From Anaerolinea sp. (GTDB lineage Bacteria; Chloroflexota; Anaerolineae; Aggregatilineales; UBA2796), in the NCBI GenBank assembly GCA_014879835.1, contig JACSRJ010000156.1, positions 1-51,361 on the forward strand: a stretch of DNA of 51,361 bases. The letters run 5' to 3'. This document shows positions 31,803 to 40,650 of this stretch, in pieces. Positions within the stretch are counted from its first letter, which is position 1, and each line of letters opens with the position of its first letter. A program made the translations under genes and the position numbers. Under the pieces are notes generated by a model. It ran no database searches and was not told the DNA's origin. It saw only the letters and a list, made by a program, of their open reading frames with translations.

Positions 31803-33119
31803 ATGTCACACTGGCAAAGCCTTTACCGCGAACGCCTCTGCTCGGCGGAAGAAGCGGTAAAAGTCATCGGTTCGGGGATGCGCGTCTTTCAAACGGGGAA
31901 CTGCTCTGTGCCGCAGTTACTCACGAAAGCTTTGGCGGAACATGCGCTGACCCTCAATAATGTTGAAATTGCGCAGGTTCTGACAGTCGGCGCAAACCGT
32001 TTTGTGCAGGACGATATGGAAGGTCACCTTCGGGTCAACTCCATGTTTATCAGCGCTGATGTACGAAAGGCCGTTCAGGAAGGGCGTGCTGACTTCACGC
32101 CGATATTCCTCTCGGAGATTCCGACTCTGTTCCGAAACGAAATGCCGCTTGATGTGGCCATGATTCATGTCTCACCGCCGGATGAACATGGATTCTGCTC
32201 TTTTGGGGTGGAAGTAGGGATCACTAAAACAGCAGCTGAAGTGGCCAAGGTTGTGATCGCTGAAGTGAACCCTAAAATGCCCCGCACTTTAGGAGACAGC
32301 TTCATCCACGTGAGCAAGATTCAGCGCATGGTAGAAGTCGATTACTTCCTGCCACAGTCTAAGCAGGGCCAACCAGAACCCATCCAAGCGCGCATTGGTC
32401 AGTTTATCGCTGACCTGATCGAAGATGGCAGCACTGTCCAGACTGGTATTGGGGGCATTCCCGACGCGGTGCTTTCGTGCTTGTACGACAAACGCAATCT
32501 GGGTATTCATACCGAGTTGTTCTCAGACGGGGTGATCGATCTGATCAACAAAGGGATCATCAACAATGAGCAGAAGACCCTGCACCCCGGCAAGGTGATC
32601 GCGGGCTTTGTGTTGGGCACTCAGCAGCTTTATGAGTTCATTGATGACAACCCGATCATCGAGCTGCACCCAACCGAGTACGTTAATGATCCCTTCAGGA
32701 TTGCCCAGAATCGGCGCATGGTGTCGATCAATTCGGCCCTAGAAGTAGACATCACCGGTCAGGTATGTGCTGACAGCATGGGCAGTCGTTTTTACAGTGG
32801 GGTTGGGGGACAGGTTGATTTTATTCGGGGGGCGGCCCGTTCTAAGGGAGGCAAGCCAATCATTGCGCTTCCTTCAACTGCGAAGAACGATACCATCAGC
32901 CGCATCGTGGCACAGCTTCAGCCGGGGGCTGGGGTGGTCACCACTCGTAACGACGTTCATTATGTGGTCACGGAATATGGGGTTGCCTATTTGCACGGCA
33001 AGACCATTCGAGAACGGGTGAATGCCTTGATCAATGTGGCTCATCCCAAATTCCGAGAGGAACTGAGTGCCAAAGCCCGCGAACTGAACTTTCTACCCAA
33101 ATTATATTCGGGCGTTTGA
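31803..33119 (+). CDS. Acetyl-CoA hydrolase / 4-hydroxybutyrate CoA-transferase family
   Basis: A 438-residue family I CoA-transferase. The likely catalytic Glu is in IHTELFSDGVIDL. QTGIGGIPDAV (CoA-binding loop) and SRFYSGVGGQVDFIRGAARSKGG near the C-terminus are typical of the acetyl-CoA hydrolase/transferase family that includes 4-hydroxybutyrate CoA-transferase and succinyl-CoA:acetate CoA-transferase. AAGGAGC precedes ATG 31803. Its place after the kor operon suggests handling of the acyl-CoA product, for example succinyl-CoA. Substrate is not determinable from sequence. Confidence 0.88.
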   Translation: MSHWQSLYRERLCSAEEAVKVIGSGMRVFQTGNCSVPQLLTKALAEHALTLNNVEIAQVLTVGANRFVQDDMEGHLRVNSMFISADVRKAVQEGRADFTPIFLSEIPTLFRNEMPLDVAMIHVSPPDEHGFCSFGVEVGITKTAAEVAKVVIAEVNPKMPRTLGDSFIHVSKIQRMVEVDYFLPQSKQGQPEPIQARIGQFIADLIEDGSTVQTGIGGIPDAVLSCLYDKRNLGIHTELFSDGVIDLINKGIINNEQKTLHPGKVIAGFVLGTQQLYEFIDDNPIIELHPTEYVNDPFRIAQNRRMVSINSALEVDITGQVCADSMGSRFYSGVGGQVDFIRGAARSKGGKPIIALPSTAKNDTISRIVAQLQPGAGVVTTRNDVHYVVTEYGVAYLHGKTIRERVNALINVAHPKFREELSAKARELNFLPKLYSGV

Positions 33120-33128
33120 TCATGGGGT

Positions 33129-33157
33129 TTGACACTAAGCACGGTCTCCACTAGAAT
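33129..33157 (+). promoter_or_regulatory. Promoter of the glycine cleavage operon
   Basis: Consensus TTGACA (33129-33134), a 17-base spacer and TAGAAT (33152-33157). Transcription would start near 33164, just before the glycine riboswitch. Confidence 0.8.
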
Positions 33158-33172
33158 TTGTCCTGTAATCCA

Positions 33173-33298
33173 AGCGTCACAGGGAGAGCCTTGCCCCACC
33201 GAGGGCAAGCACCGAAGGGGCAAACCACACGCAGCGCTGAAGCGTAGGGTGAAACTCTCAGGTCAATGGACGTGTGGCGCGGACCACTCTGATCACAC
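33173..33298 (+). promoter_or_regulatory. Glycine riboswitch
   Basis: GGAGAG (33183-33188), CACCGAAGGGGCAAA (about 33210-33224) and CTCTCAGGTCAATGGAC (33255-33271) are the conserved core of the glycine aptamer. One complete aptamer is visible. The segment after it (33272-33298) is too short for a second full aptamer, so this is a singleton, perhaps with a partial ghost partner. A terminator follows at 33299, so glycine binding probably promotes read-through into gcvH, as in other gcv operons. Confidence 0.9.
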
Positions 33299-33333
33299 AG
33301 GGACACTCAGCTACTGAGGGGTGTCCCTTTTTT
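33299..33333 (+). terminator. Riboswitch expression-platform terminator
   Basis: AGGGACAC (33299-33306) pairs with GTGTCCCT (33321-33328), TCAG/CTGA extend the stem inside, and six T residues (33328-33333) follow. It is 100 bases before gcvH and should be controlled by the aptamer at 33173-33298. Confidence 0.85.
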
Positions 33334-33432
33334 GTTGGTTTAGGCATCTGGGTTTGTTGTGCGCCCTTAAAGAGGCGGATATTATTGCCCCGGATAAATG
33401 CATTTTTGGTTAGATTGTGAAAGGTGGCAAAA

Positions 33433-33828
33433 ATGGCTCAACTGAAAACGCCCGCGGATTTGAAGTATGCCAAGAGCGATGAATGGGTCAAGATCGAAGG
33501 CGGTGAAGCAGTATTCGGAGTCAGCGACTATGCCCAAGATTCGCTTTCGGATGTGGTCTTTGTAGAACTTCCAACGGTGGGTACAGAGGTCAAGGCTGGA
33601 CAACCTTTTGGTACGATTGAGAGCGTCAAGGCCGCATCAGACCTTAATGCCCCCATCAGCGGCGTGGTTACGGCGGTCAATTCCGCTTTGGAGGATGCCC
33701 CGGAGAAGGTTAACACCGATCCTTATGGGGAAGCATGGATGATCCGGATCAAACCGAGTGATCTGGACGAACTGAATGCCCTGATGGATATGGATGCATA
33801 CACCAAGTATTGCGAAGAACGGGGTTAA
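33433..33828 (+). CDS. gcvH: Glycine cleavage system H protein
   Basis: A 131-residue lipoyl carrier protein that shuttles the aminomethyl group between the P, T and L proteins. The lipoylated lysine is Lys66 in GTIESVKAASDLNAPISG. AVFGVSDYAQDSLSDVVFVELP precedes it, and the C-terminal GEAWMIRIKP is conserved. The ATG at 33433 has AAAGGTGG upstream; a GTG at 33424 is a weaker alternative. It is the first gene behind the glycine riboswitch. The next gene overlaps its stop (TAATG). Confidence 0.95.
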   Translation: MAQLKTPADLKYAKSDEWVKIEGGEAVFGVSDYAQDSLSDVVFVELPTVGTEVKAGQPFGTIESVKAASDLNAPISGVVTAVNSALEDAPEKVNTDPYGEAWMIRIKPSDLDELNALMDMDAYTKYCEERG

Positions 33829-35237
33829 TGGCAGTTTTTCCCAAAGTGAAACCCTTACTGCCTGACGTTGAGGCGCGTCGGGCAGCTTTGACTGTGGCGT
33901 GCTGGCTGGGCGCGGTGGCGTTTTCGCTGCTGGTCACAGGTTTTGGTATATCGGCCTCCCATACTTCCCGGTATGTGGCACAGCCCATGCCCCCGAATGC
34001 CTCAGTAGGCGTTCAGGCGTTGGCACAGGCGACGCCTACTTTGCAGGCGGCCCTGCCGATGTCCACCGAAGAGACGCTGCCGCCGGGAACTGCACTCTCT
34101 GGGCAGGTGGTGATCTGGTTTGCGGCATCACTTATGCCCGGAGAAGATACTCCGGGGGAAACCGCGCTTACAGGTATCATCAGCGCCTTAGAGCGCCAAC
34201 TTGAGCTTGATCTAACGATCCGCCTCAAGCGCGCTGAAGGGGTAGGGGGCATTTATCAAACGCTGGAGAGCGCTCACACGGTTGCACCTTCCACCATTCC
34301 TGATCTGGTTATGGTGAGCAGTTCGGAGATGAGCAAAATCATCAGAGCCAAGCTGTCCGTGACCATGAATGGGGATTTGACCCCTGAAATCGACACGATC
34401 CTTGCGGATCTATTTGACTCTGGAAGCGTGCCGTTGGAAGACGACGGACCCTACGGATTGCCCTTTTTTGTCGAAATTCAACATTTGGTGATGCAGTCTG
34501 AAGTTTCTGAGGACTCTCCGCCAGACACCTTTGCTGAGATTGCCAAACGAAAGCTGTCCTTCACCTTCCCCGTGAAAGCTGTGAATGGGGTCAGTGCCTC
34601 GGTTCTGGCTCACTATTCAGCGTTGGGGGGAAGAGTCCGTGACGAATCGGGCAGCCCTATCCTCGACCGGATACCGCTCATCGCCCTCCTAGAAGGTGCC
34701 AGCAGTGCAGCCGCCGACAAAACAATCCTGCCAGAAGCCCTGACCTTTACCGCGCCCAGCCAATACTGGGGGCAGTTTACCTCCGGACGGATCGCGCTTG
34801 CCCAAGTTGGCTCAAGTTTGTACTTAGCAACCCTTCAGAGTGCGCCCGATATTGTAATGATCCCCGCCCCATTACCTGCATTTGAAGGTCATGCACCGCT
34901 GATCGTAGATGGTTATTGGTGGCTCATTACCACCACTGATCCTGCTCGAAGGGCGCAAGCGCAGTCGGTCATTGCATGGTTTATGGAACCCTCCCGCCAC
35001 GCGATGTTGAGCGAAGCAATGGGGATGCTCCCCTCACGCCGGGAATCGCTTAAACGCTGGCGTAATACCAGTTATGCGCGCTTTGCGGCCACCATCCTAG
35101 AGGGTGATCCGTCCCCGCTGCCCTACACCGTTGAGGCGACGTTAGCGGCTGCACTCCAGACGGCATTTGAGGATGTCCTGAGTGGACGCAGGACGATCCC
35201 ACAGGCGGTGGATGATGCCCTCTCAGCGGTGGAGTGA
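33828..35237 (+). CDS. Membrane-anchored extracellular solute-binding-like protein in the gcv operon
   Basis: A 469-residue protein. One hydrophobic anchor (TVACWLGAVAFSLLVTGFG, about 22-43) is followed by a 60-residue polar linker and then a domain that looks like a family 1 ABC solute-binding protein. The domain starts QVVIWFAASLMPGE, contains DGPYGLPFFVEIQHLVM, and ends with WWLITTTDPARRAQAQSVIAWFM. There are no permease or ATPase genes nearby. It overlaps gcvH (TAATG) and lies 105 bases before gcvPA, so it is under the glycine riboswitch. A role in sensing or taking up glycine or a glycine source is attractive but unproven. No lipobox cysteine is seen. Confidence 0.7.
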   Translation: MAVFPKVKPLLPDVEARRAALTVACWLGAVAFSLLVTGFGISASHTSRYVAQPMPPNASVGVQALAQATPTLQAALPMSTEETLPPGTALSGQVVIWFAASLMPGEDTPGETALTGIISALERQLELDLTIRLKRAEGVGGIYQTLESAHTVAPSTIPDLVMVSSSEMSKIIRAKLSVTMNGDLTPEIDTILADLFDSGSVPLEDDGPYGLPFFVEIQHLVMQSEVSEDSPPDTFAEIAKRKLSFTFPVKAVNGVSASVLAHYSALGGRVRDESGSPILDRIPLIALLEGASSAAADKTILPEALTFTAPSQYWGQFTSGRIALAQVGSSLYLATLQSAPDIVMIPAPLPAFEGHAPLIVDGYWWLITTTDPARRAQAQSVIAWFMEPSRHAMLSEAMGMLPSRRESLKRWRNTSYARFAATILEGDPSPLPYTVEATLAAALQTAFEDVLSGRRTIPQAVDDALSAVE

Positions 35238-35342
35238 GTAACACTCGCTTGCGGCGCTCGATCAATGTGATAAAAGAACTTTTGTAAAAAAACACTGCAT
35301 CGCCTGTTGGAACACCGATAATATTTGGAGAGAACCGACCCT

Positions 35343-36698
35343 ATGCCGTACATTCCACATACCAAAGCCGATAGTGAAGCAATGCTCGCTGCTATCGGAA
35401 TCAACAACTGGGAAGCGCTCTTTGAAGCAGTTCCCCAAAGCCATCGATTCCCCACCCTCAATATTCCTGAGTCCCTCAACGAAATGCAGACTTTGTGGGA
35501 GATGCAGTCATTGGCCTCTGCCAACGCTTCTGCGTCTAGCCACGCGATTTTTTTGGGAGCGGGTGCATATAACCATTACAGCCCTGCCGCTGTGAATCAT
35601 CTGCTGCTGCGCGGGGAGTTCTATACAGCCTATACCCCCTACCAACCTGAGATGAGTCAGGGAACCCTTCAGGCGATCTTTGAATGGCAGAGCATGATCG
35701 CCGCCCTTACGGGGATGGATGTGGCCAATGCCAGCCACTACGACGGCGCAACCAGCCTCGCCGAGGCGGTCACGGTAGCGGTGCAGCACTTCAAAGGCAA
35801 ACGGATGAAGGTGATCTTCAGCCCAGATGTGCATCCTCAGTATCGCGCCGTGACTCGCACCTATCATCAGGGCACGGGCGTGCGTTTTGTGGGTGATAAG
35901 AGCGGTCAGGCAACCCTTGATGATCTGGTGGATATGCTTGATGCCTCAACTGCGATGTTTGTGGTGCAGTATCCCAACTTTTTTGGTCAGATCGAGGATT
36001 TCACCGCACTCTCCGAGAAGGTTCACAAGGCAGGAGCACTGTTATGCGTGGTTACCAACCCACTGGTCTTGGGGCTGTTGAAGCCCCCCGGCGCGATGGG
36101 TGCGGATATTGTGGTCGGTGAAGGGCAAAGTCTGGGAATCCCCCTCAGCTTTGGCGGCCCATATGTGGGTTTCTTTGCCACCCGCACTGAGTTCGTGCGC
36201 AAGATTGCGGGGCGCATTGTGGGCGAGACCCTTGATATGGACGGACGCAAAGCTTATGTGATGACTCTGCGCCCGCGTGAGCAGGATATTCGCCGTGAGA
36301 AGGCCTCTAGCAACATCTGCACCAATCAAGGTCTGATGGCTCTAGCCGGGTGCATTTACCTCGCTATGATGGGTAAACAGGGTCTGCGCCGGGTGGCCGA
36401 AGTGTGTTACCACAAAGCCCATTACGCGGCCCATCAGATCGCCAACTTAGAGGGCTACAATGTCAACTTCCGCACCCCATTTTTCCACGAATTTGTGGTG
36501 CAGTGCCCCAAACATGTCAGCGGGATTAACAAACTCCTGCTGGATGAGTTCAACATCATTGGCGGTTATGATGTAAGTCAGGACTATCCTGATCGCAAGA
36601 ATCAAATGCTGATCGCGGTCACGGAGATGAACACCAAAGCCGAGATCGATGATCTGGTGGAAGGCCTGAAACGGGCCGCAGAATCGCTTAAAGCCTGA
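35343..36698 (+). CDS. gcvPA: Glycine dehydrogenase (decarboxylating) subunit 1
   Basis: A 451-residue N-terminal half of the split P protein. MPYIPHTKADSEAMLAAIG, NASHYDGATSLAEA, VVQYPNFFGQIED and RPREQDIRREKASSNICTNQ are conserved blocks. It lacks the PLP lysine, which sits in the second subunit. TTGGAGAG lies about 10 bases before ATG 35343. gcvPB follows after 19 bases. Together they decarboxylate glycine and load the aminomethyl group on GcvH. Confidence 0.95.
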   Translation: MPYIPHTKADSEAMLAAIGINNWEALFEAVPQSHRFPTLNIPESLNEMQTLWEMQSLASANASASSHAIFLGAGAYNHYSPAAVNHLLLRGEFYTAYTPYQPEMSQGTLQAIFEWQSMIAALTGMDVANASHYDGATSLAEAVTVAVQHFKGKRMKVIFSPDVHPQYRAVTRTYHQGTGVRFVGDKSGQATLDDLVDMLDASTAMFVVQYPNFFGQIEDFTALSEKVHKAGALLCVVTNPLVLGLLKPPGAMGADIVVGEGQSLGIPLSFGGPYVGFFATRTEFVRKIAGRIVGETLDMDGRKAYVMTLRPREQDIRREKASSNICTNQGLMALAGCIYLAMMGKQGLRRVAEVCYHKAHYAAHQIANLEGYNVNFRTPFFHEFVVQCPKHVSGINKLLLDEFNIIGGYDVSQDYPDRKNQMLIAVTEMNTKAEIDDLVEGLKRAAESLKA

Positions 36699-36717
36699 TC
36701 CCAAAGGAAAAACGCGT

Positions 36718-38217
36718 ATGGAAACGATCAATCAATTAAAAACGCTCGAACCTTTAATCTACGATCTGGGATCAGATGGACGTTTCTCGCCAACCCTGAT
36801 GCCCGCCTGTGATGTGCCTGAAGCTGAACTGCCTACAGGTTTGACCCGTGATGAGCTGTACCTGCCTGAAGTGGCAGAAATGGACGTAGTGCGCCATTTT
36901 GTGCGGCTCAGCACCATGAATTACGCCATCGACAAGGGTTTTTACCCCCTCGGTTCGTGTACTATGAAGTACAACCCCAAGATCAACGAGGACATGGCCC
37001 GCCTTCCGGGGTTTGCCCAGACACATCCTCTTCAGGAACAGGAGACCGTTCAGGGCAATCTGGCCCTGATGTACGAACTCCAGCAGTGGCTGGCGGAGAT
37101 CGCGGGTTTTAAAGGGGTAAGCTTGCAGCCCGCCGCTGGGGCACAGGGCGAACTGGCAGGCATCCTCATGATCCGCGCTTATCATCTGGATCGAGGCGAT
37201 GACAAACGCACCAAGATTCTTGTGCCCAACAGCGCCCACGGCACCAACCCCGCGACCTCAACCATGGCCGGTTATACGGTGGTTGAACTCCCCTCTGATG
37301 ATAAGGGTGATGTTGATCTGGAGGCGCTGCGGAAGGCCGCTGATGAGACCGTCGCCGGGATGATGATCACCGTGCCCAGCACGCTGGGGGTGTTTGATCA
37401 CAATATTTTGGAGATCGTTAAGATCATCCATGACTGCGGCGGCCTAATGTACATGGATGGGGCCAACATGAATGCTCTGTTAGGCGTCGCCAAGCCCGGT
37501 GAGATGGGCTTTGATGTGATGCACTACAACCTGCACAAGACTTTCAGCACCCCACACGGGGGCGGGGGGCCGGGGTCTGGCCCAGTGGCCGTCAATGAAA
37601 AACTGCTGCCCTTCCTGCCCGGCCCAATTGTCAAGGTGAGCGAACCGGGGACGGACGAATATGCCGCACTGTATAGTTGGCACACCCCCGAAAAGACTAT
37701 CGGACGGCTCAAAGCCTTTCACGGCAACTTTGGGATGCACGTCCGGGCCTATACTTACATCACCCTGCATGGGGCCGAAGGACTCAAAGCGATCAGTCGT
37801 TATGCAGTCCTGAACGCAAACTATGTGCGAGTCAAACTTGCGGATACCTTCAAAGTGCCCTATAACCGGATGTGCGGTCATGAGGTGGTGTTAGAAGGAC
37901 GGCTCGCCGATGCGCCGGGAGTTCATGCACTTGATATTTCCAAACGCTTGATGGATTATGGTATCCATCCACCTACGAATTACTTCCCCTTGATCGTGCC
38001 CGAAGCCCTTTTGATCGAGCCGACTGAGAGTGAAAGTAAGGAAACCCTAGATCATTTCATCGAAGTGATGAAAACCATCGCTTCGGAAGCACGGGAGAAT
38101 CCAGAGGTTTTGCATAGCGCCCCGCATGTGACCCCAGTCAGTCGGTTGGACGAGGTGCTGGCCGCAAAACAATTGGTTTTGTGCTGCCGTCCGGCATATT
38201 TGGATAAAGAAGGGTGA
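36718..38217 (+). CDS. gcvPB: Glycine dehydrogenase (decarboxylating) subunit 2
   Basis: A 499-residue C-terminal half of the split P protein and the PLP-binding subunit. The Schiff-base lysine is Lys274 in NLHKTFSTPHGGGGPG. FYPLGSCTMKYNPK, LQPAAGAQGELAG and NSAHGTNPATSTMAGY are hallmark motifs. AAAGGAAAA precedes the ATG. It is followed by lpd after 219 bases that contain a terminator-like hairpin and an inverted repeat, so lpd may have a separate or reduced level of transcription. No gcvT is found in the window. Confidence 0.95.
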   Translation: METINQLKTLEPLIYDLGSDGRFSPTLMPACDVPEAELPTGLTRDELYLPEVAEMDVVRHFVRLSTMNYAIDKGFYPLGSCTMKYNPKINEDMARLPGFAQTHPLQEQETVQGNLALMYELQQWLAEIAGFKGVSLQPAAGAQGELAGILMIRAYHLDRGDDKRTKILVPNSAHGTNPATSTMAGYTVVELPSDDKGDVDLEALRKAADETVAGMMITVPSTLGVFDHNILEIVKIIHDCGGLMYMDGANMNALLGVAKPGEMGFDVMHYNLHKTFSTPHGGGGPGSGPVAVNEKLLPFLPGPIVKVSEPGTDEYAALYSWHTPEKTIGRLKAFHGNFGMHVRAYTYITLHGAEGLKAISRYAVLNANYVRVKLADTFKVPYNRMCGHEVVLEGRLADAPGVHALDISKRLMDYGIHPPTNYFPLIVPEALLIEPTESESKETLDHFIEVMKTIASEARENPEVLHSAPHVTPVSRLDEVLAAKQLVLCCRPAYLDKEG

Positions 38218-38250
38218 TTCTGCCATTTCCCTATGGGGGAATCGCTTTTG
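38216..38250 (+). terminator. Terminator-like hairpin after gcvPB
   Basis: GATTC (38216-38220) pairs with GAATC (38239-38243) and an inner CCAT/ATGG pair extends the stem. GCTTTTG follows. The stem is interrupted, so it may be a partial terminator. Confidence 0.4.
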
Positions 38251-38270
38251 TTGGGCTAGGTTGAAGGGGA

Positions 38271-38336
38271 AACCCATTCAAGAGACCGATTCCCCCTTCC
38301 TTCACTTGAGGGAGAAGGGGGGAATCGGGGTGAATG
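38271..38336. repeat. Long imperfect inverted repeat before lpd
   Basis: GATTCCCCCTTC (38288-38299) faces GAAGGGGGGAATC (38314-38326) with one bulged base. Outer CATTCA (38275-38280) and TGAATG (38331-38336) extend it to 66 bases. Its size and intergenic location resemble a dispersed non-coding repeat unit or a small miniature element more than a simple terminator. No flanking direct repeat is visible. Confidence 0.55.
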
Positions 38337-38436
38337 AAGGATTATCCTCACCAGATCAACCTGAAAAACACACAAAACGCCCATCAAACACAGAAATCAG
38401 TCAGAGGAATCAAGCAGAGAGAGAGGCGAACGTTTC

Positions 38437-39837
38437 ATGGCAAAGACCTATGATGTGGTCGTTTTAGGCGCGGGCCCGGGCGGGTATGTGGCCGCGATCC
38501 GCGCTGCCCAGTTGGGGCTGAAAGTGGCAGTGGTGGAAAAGCAGTGGTGGGGTGGAATTTGCCTCAATGTAGGCTGTATCCCGTCCAAAGCGCTGCTTCA
38601 TAATGCGGAATTGGCCCATATCCTCAAACACCGCGCTCAGGAGTTCGGCTTTAAGATCAGCGGTGAGGTAGAACTGGATTACGGGGTGGCCTTCAAACGC
38701 AGCCGCAGCACCTCAGAGCGATTGGTCAAGGGCATAAAATCGCTCATGAAGAAGAATAAGATCGATACCTACGATGGATGGGGAGCTTTTACTGGGCCCA
38801 AAACCATTGAGGTCAGTCTCAACGATGGCAGTAAGGAAAACCTTGAAGCCAAAAACGTGATCCTTGCCACCGGCACTGAAGTACGGATGCTGCCCGGTAC
38901 CAAAGTGACCGATCATGTGAAGTCCTATCTTGAAGTGATCCTCTCCGATAAGCTGCCTAAAAGCATCATCATCGCTGGGGCAGGCGCAATTGGAGTTGAG
39001 TTTGCCTACGTGATGCATAACTACGGGGTGCAGGTCACCTTAGTCGAATTTATGGCCAACGTCCTGCCTCTTGAGGATGAGGAAGTCTCCAAGGAGTTGG
39101 AGAAGCAGTACAAAAAGATGGGCGTAACCGTCCTCACCAGCACCCGTGTAGATAAGATCGATGAGGATGCTGAGGGCGTGACGGTGACTGTCACCCGTGA
39201 TGGCAAACAGGAGACTCTGCGTGCCGAATGGGTGCTTCAGGCCATGGGCTGGCGTCCGCGTTTGGAGGGATACGGCTTCGAAAAGACCGGGATCAAACTC
39301 ACTGAGCGCGGTTGGGTCGAGGTCGATGATCACATGCGCACCAACGTGCCGGGGGTCTATGCCATTGGGGACATTACCGCAAAACTGGCACTTGCCCATG
39401 TGGCCAGCGCGCAGGGGATCATCGCGGCTGAAACCATTGCTGGTGCGGAAACCATGCCCCTCAACTATGTGATGATGCCGCGCTGCACTTACTGTCAGCC
39501 GCAGGTTGCCAGTTTTGGTTATACCGAAAAGCAGGCACGCGAAAAAGGCTACGAGATCAAGGTGGCGAAGTTCCCGTGGCAGGCAAACGGCAAAGCCCTC
39601 GGTTTGGGGGATTATGCCGGGTTTGTGAAAGTGATCAGCGACGCCAAGTATGGAGAACTGCTGGGCGCGCACCTGATCGGTCCGGGCGTGACTGAACTTT
39701 TGCCCGAACTGACTCTTGCCCAGATGTGGGAACTGACGGCAGCAGAGATCGCCCGTAATGTTCACGCCCACCCAACCCTGAGCGAGGCCCTGATGGAAGT
39801 CGCGCATGGGCTTGAAGGGCACATGATCAACTACTGA
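38437..39837 (+). CDS. lpd: Dihydrolipoyl dehydrogenase
   Basis: A 466-residue FAD enzyme, the L protein of glycine cleavage and E3 of 2-oxoacid dehydrogenases. The FAD site [20 protein letters not shown], redox disulfide in [19 protein letters not shown] site [16 protein letters not shown], and C-terminal [16 protein letters not shown] (His-Glu catalytic pair) are intact. GAGGCG precedes the ATG. It follows the gcvPA-gcvPB genes and most likely serves them, since no 2-oxoacid dehydrogenase E1/E2 genes are here. Confidence 0.95.
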   Translation: MAKTYDVVVLGAGPGGYVAAIRAAQLGLKVAVVEKQWWGGICLNVGCIPSKALLHNAELAHILKHRAQEFGFKISGEVELDYGVAFKRSRSTSERLVKGIKSLMKKNKIDTYDGWGAFTGPKTIEVSLNDGSKENLEAKNVILATGTEVRMLPGTKVTDHVKSYLEVILSDKLPKSIIIAGAGAIGVEFAYVMHNYGVQVTLVEFMANVLPLEDEEVSKELEKQYKKMGVTVLTSTRVDKIDEDAEGVTVTVTRDGKQETLRAEWVLQAMGWRPRLEGYGFEKTGIKLTERGWVEVDDHMRTNVPGVYAIGDITAKLALAHVASAQGIIAAETIAGAETMPLNYVMMPRCTYCQPQVASFGYTEKQAREKGYEIKVAKFPWQANGKALGLGDYAGFVKVISDAKYGELLGAHLIGPGVTELLPELTLAQMWELTAAEIARNVHAHPTLSEALMEVAHGLEGHMINY

Positions 39838-39857
39838 TCATCCCGCAATACCGCCCC

Positions 39858-39890
39858 AACTCTCCCTCAGCCTGTTGAGGAGGGAGGGTT
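39858..39890. terminator. Hairpin after lpd
   Basis: AACTCTCCCTC (39858-39868) pairs with GAGGGAGGGTT (39880-39890) with one wobble and an 11-base loop, 21 bases after the lpd stop. No U-tract follows. It resembles the purine/pyrimidine-biased inverted repeats elsewhere in the window. Confidence 0.5.
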
Positions 39891-40027
39891 GGTACCCGAA
39901 CGATGCTCTTGTTAGCATTCCTCCGCGTCCGATTCTGACACAACCGCCCTGCGGGCAGCGCCTAATTTCCTCTCTTGATAGGGCCCGTGATACAATACCT
40001 GTCATAAGGTTTCGAGGCGATGTTGTA

Positions 40028-40528
40028 ATGACCACTCAAAACAGTTCAACCCAGATAAAATGCCCTAACTGTGGAACCACAATTCGGATAGGCGCGTTAG
40101 CCTGTGAAGAATGTGGACATGTTTTTGGGGGGGCCGGGCGAACCACGAAGATGGATGAGATCAAAGCCCCAAAGCCGGATCGTGCCTCTGGTGAAGTGAT
40201 CCTCTCCAATCAGAAGCCGATTGTACTTGAGATGGGCACCCGCAGCCTTACCCTACCCCTTGCGGAGGAAGTGACCGTCGGACGTCGTTACGGTTCCGAT
40301 TTGATCCAGCCGGATGTTGATCTAACGGAGTATGGTGCGGAAGAAAACGGGGTTTCACGGATGCATGTGCGCATCAAGCGCCGGGGGGAACTGATCTACA
40401 TTATCGATCTAGGCAGCACCAATGGTACACATCTGAATGGGCGAAAACTTCTACCCAATGGCGAACGTATCCTGCGTGACAAAGATGATTTGTATCTAGG
40501 GCGGATGCGTATCCGAGTACGCTTTTAG
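40028..40528 (+). CDS. Zinc-ribbon plus FHA domain protein
   Basis: A 166-residue protein. The N-terminal 35 residues form a zinc ribbon with CPNCG and CEECG. After a charged linker, an FHA domain (about 65-166) has VGRRYGSD, GVSRMHVRIKRRG and LGSTNGTHLNG, the phosphothreonine-binding residues Arg, Ser and Asn of the fold. It should bind phosphothreonine peptides made by a Ser/Thr kinase, but no kinase gene is in the window. The start at 40028 was chosen because the ribbon begins ten residues later. It is a single gene, followed by a terminator. Confidence 0.85.
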   Translation: MTTQNSSTQIKCPNCGTTIRIGALACEECGHVFGGAGRTTKMDEIKAPKPDRASGEVILSNQKPIVLEMGTRSLTLPLAEEVTVGRRYGSDLIQPDVDLTEYGAEENGVSRMHVRIKRRGELIYIIDLGSTNGTHLNGRKLLPNGERILRDKDDLYLGRMRIRVRF

Positions 40529-40573
40529 GCGGCCCTACGAATCCCAAATATACCTCCTACAGTACATGAATCA

Positions 40574-40621
40574 CCCTCCATCCTCCTAAAAGGGAGGAAA
40601 TAACCTACTGGAGGGCTTTTT
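40574..40621 (+). terminator. Terminator after the FHA gene
   Basis: CCCTCCA (40574-40580) pairs with TGGAGGG (40609-40615). An inner TCCTCC/GGAGGA hairpin (40581-40598) stacks inside. CTTTTT (40616-40621) follows. Confidence 0.7.
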
Positions 40622-40650
40622 ACTAGACCACACCTGAGAGATTTTTGCAC

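Noticed and set aside
33272-33298. Second glycine aptamer
   Set aside because: Only 27 bases lie between the first aptamer core and the terminator, too few for a full second aptamer.
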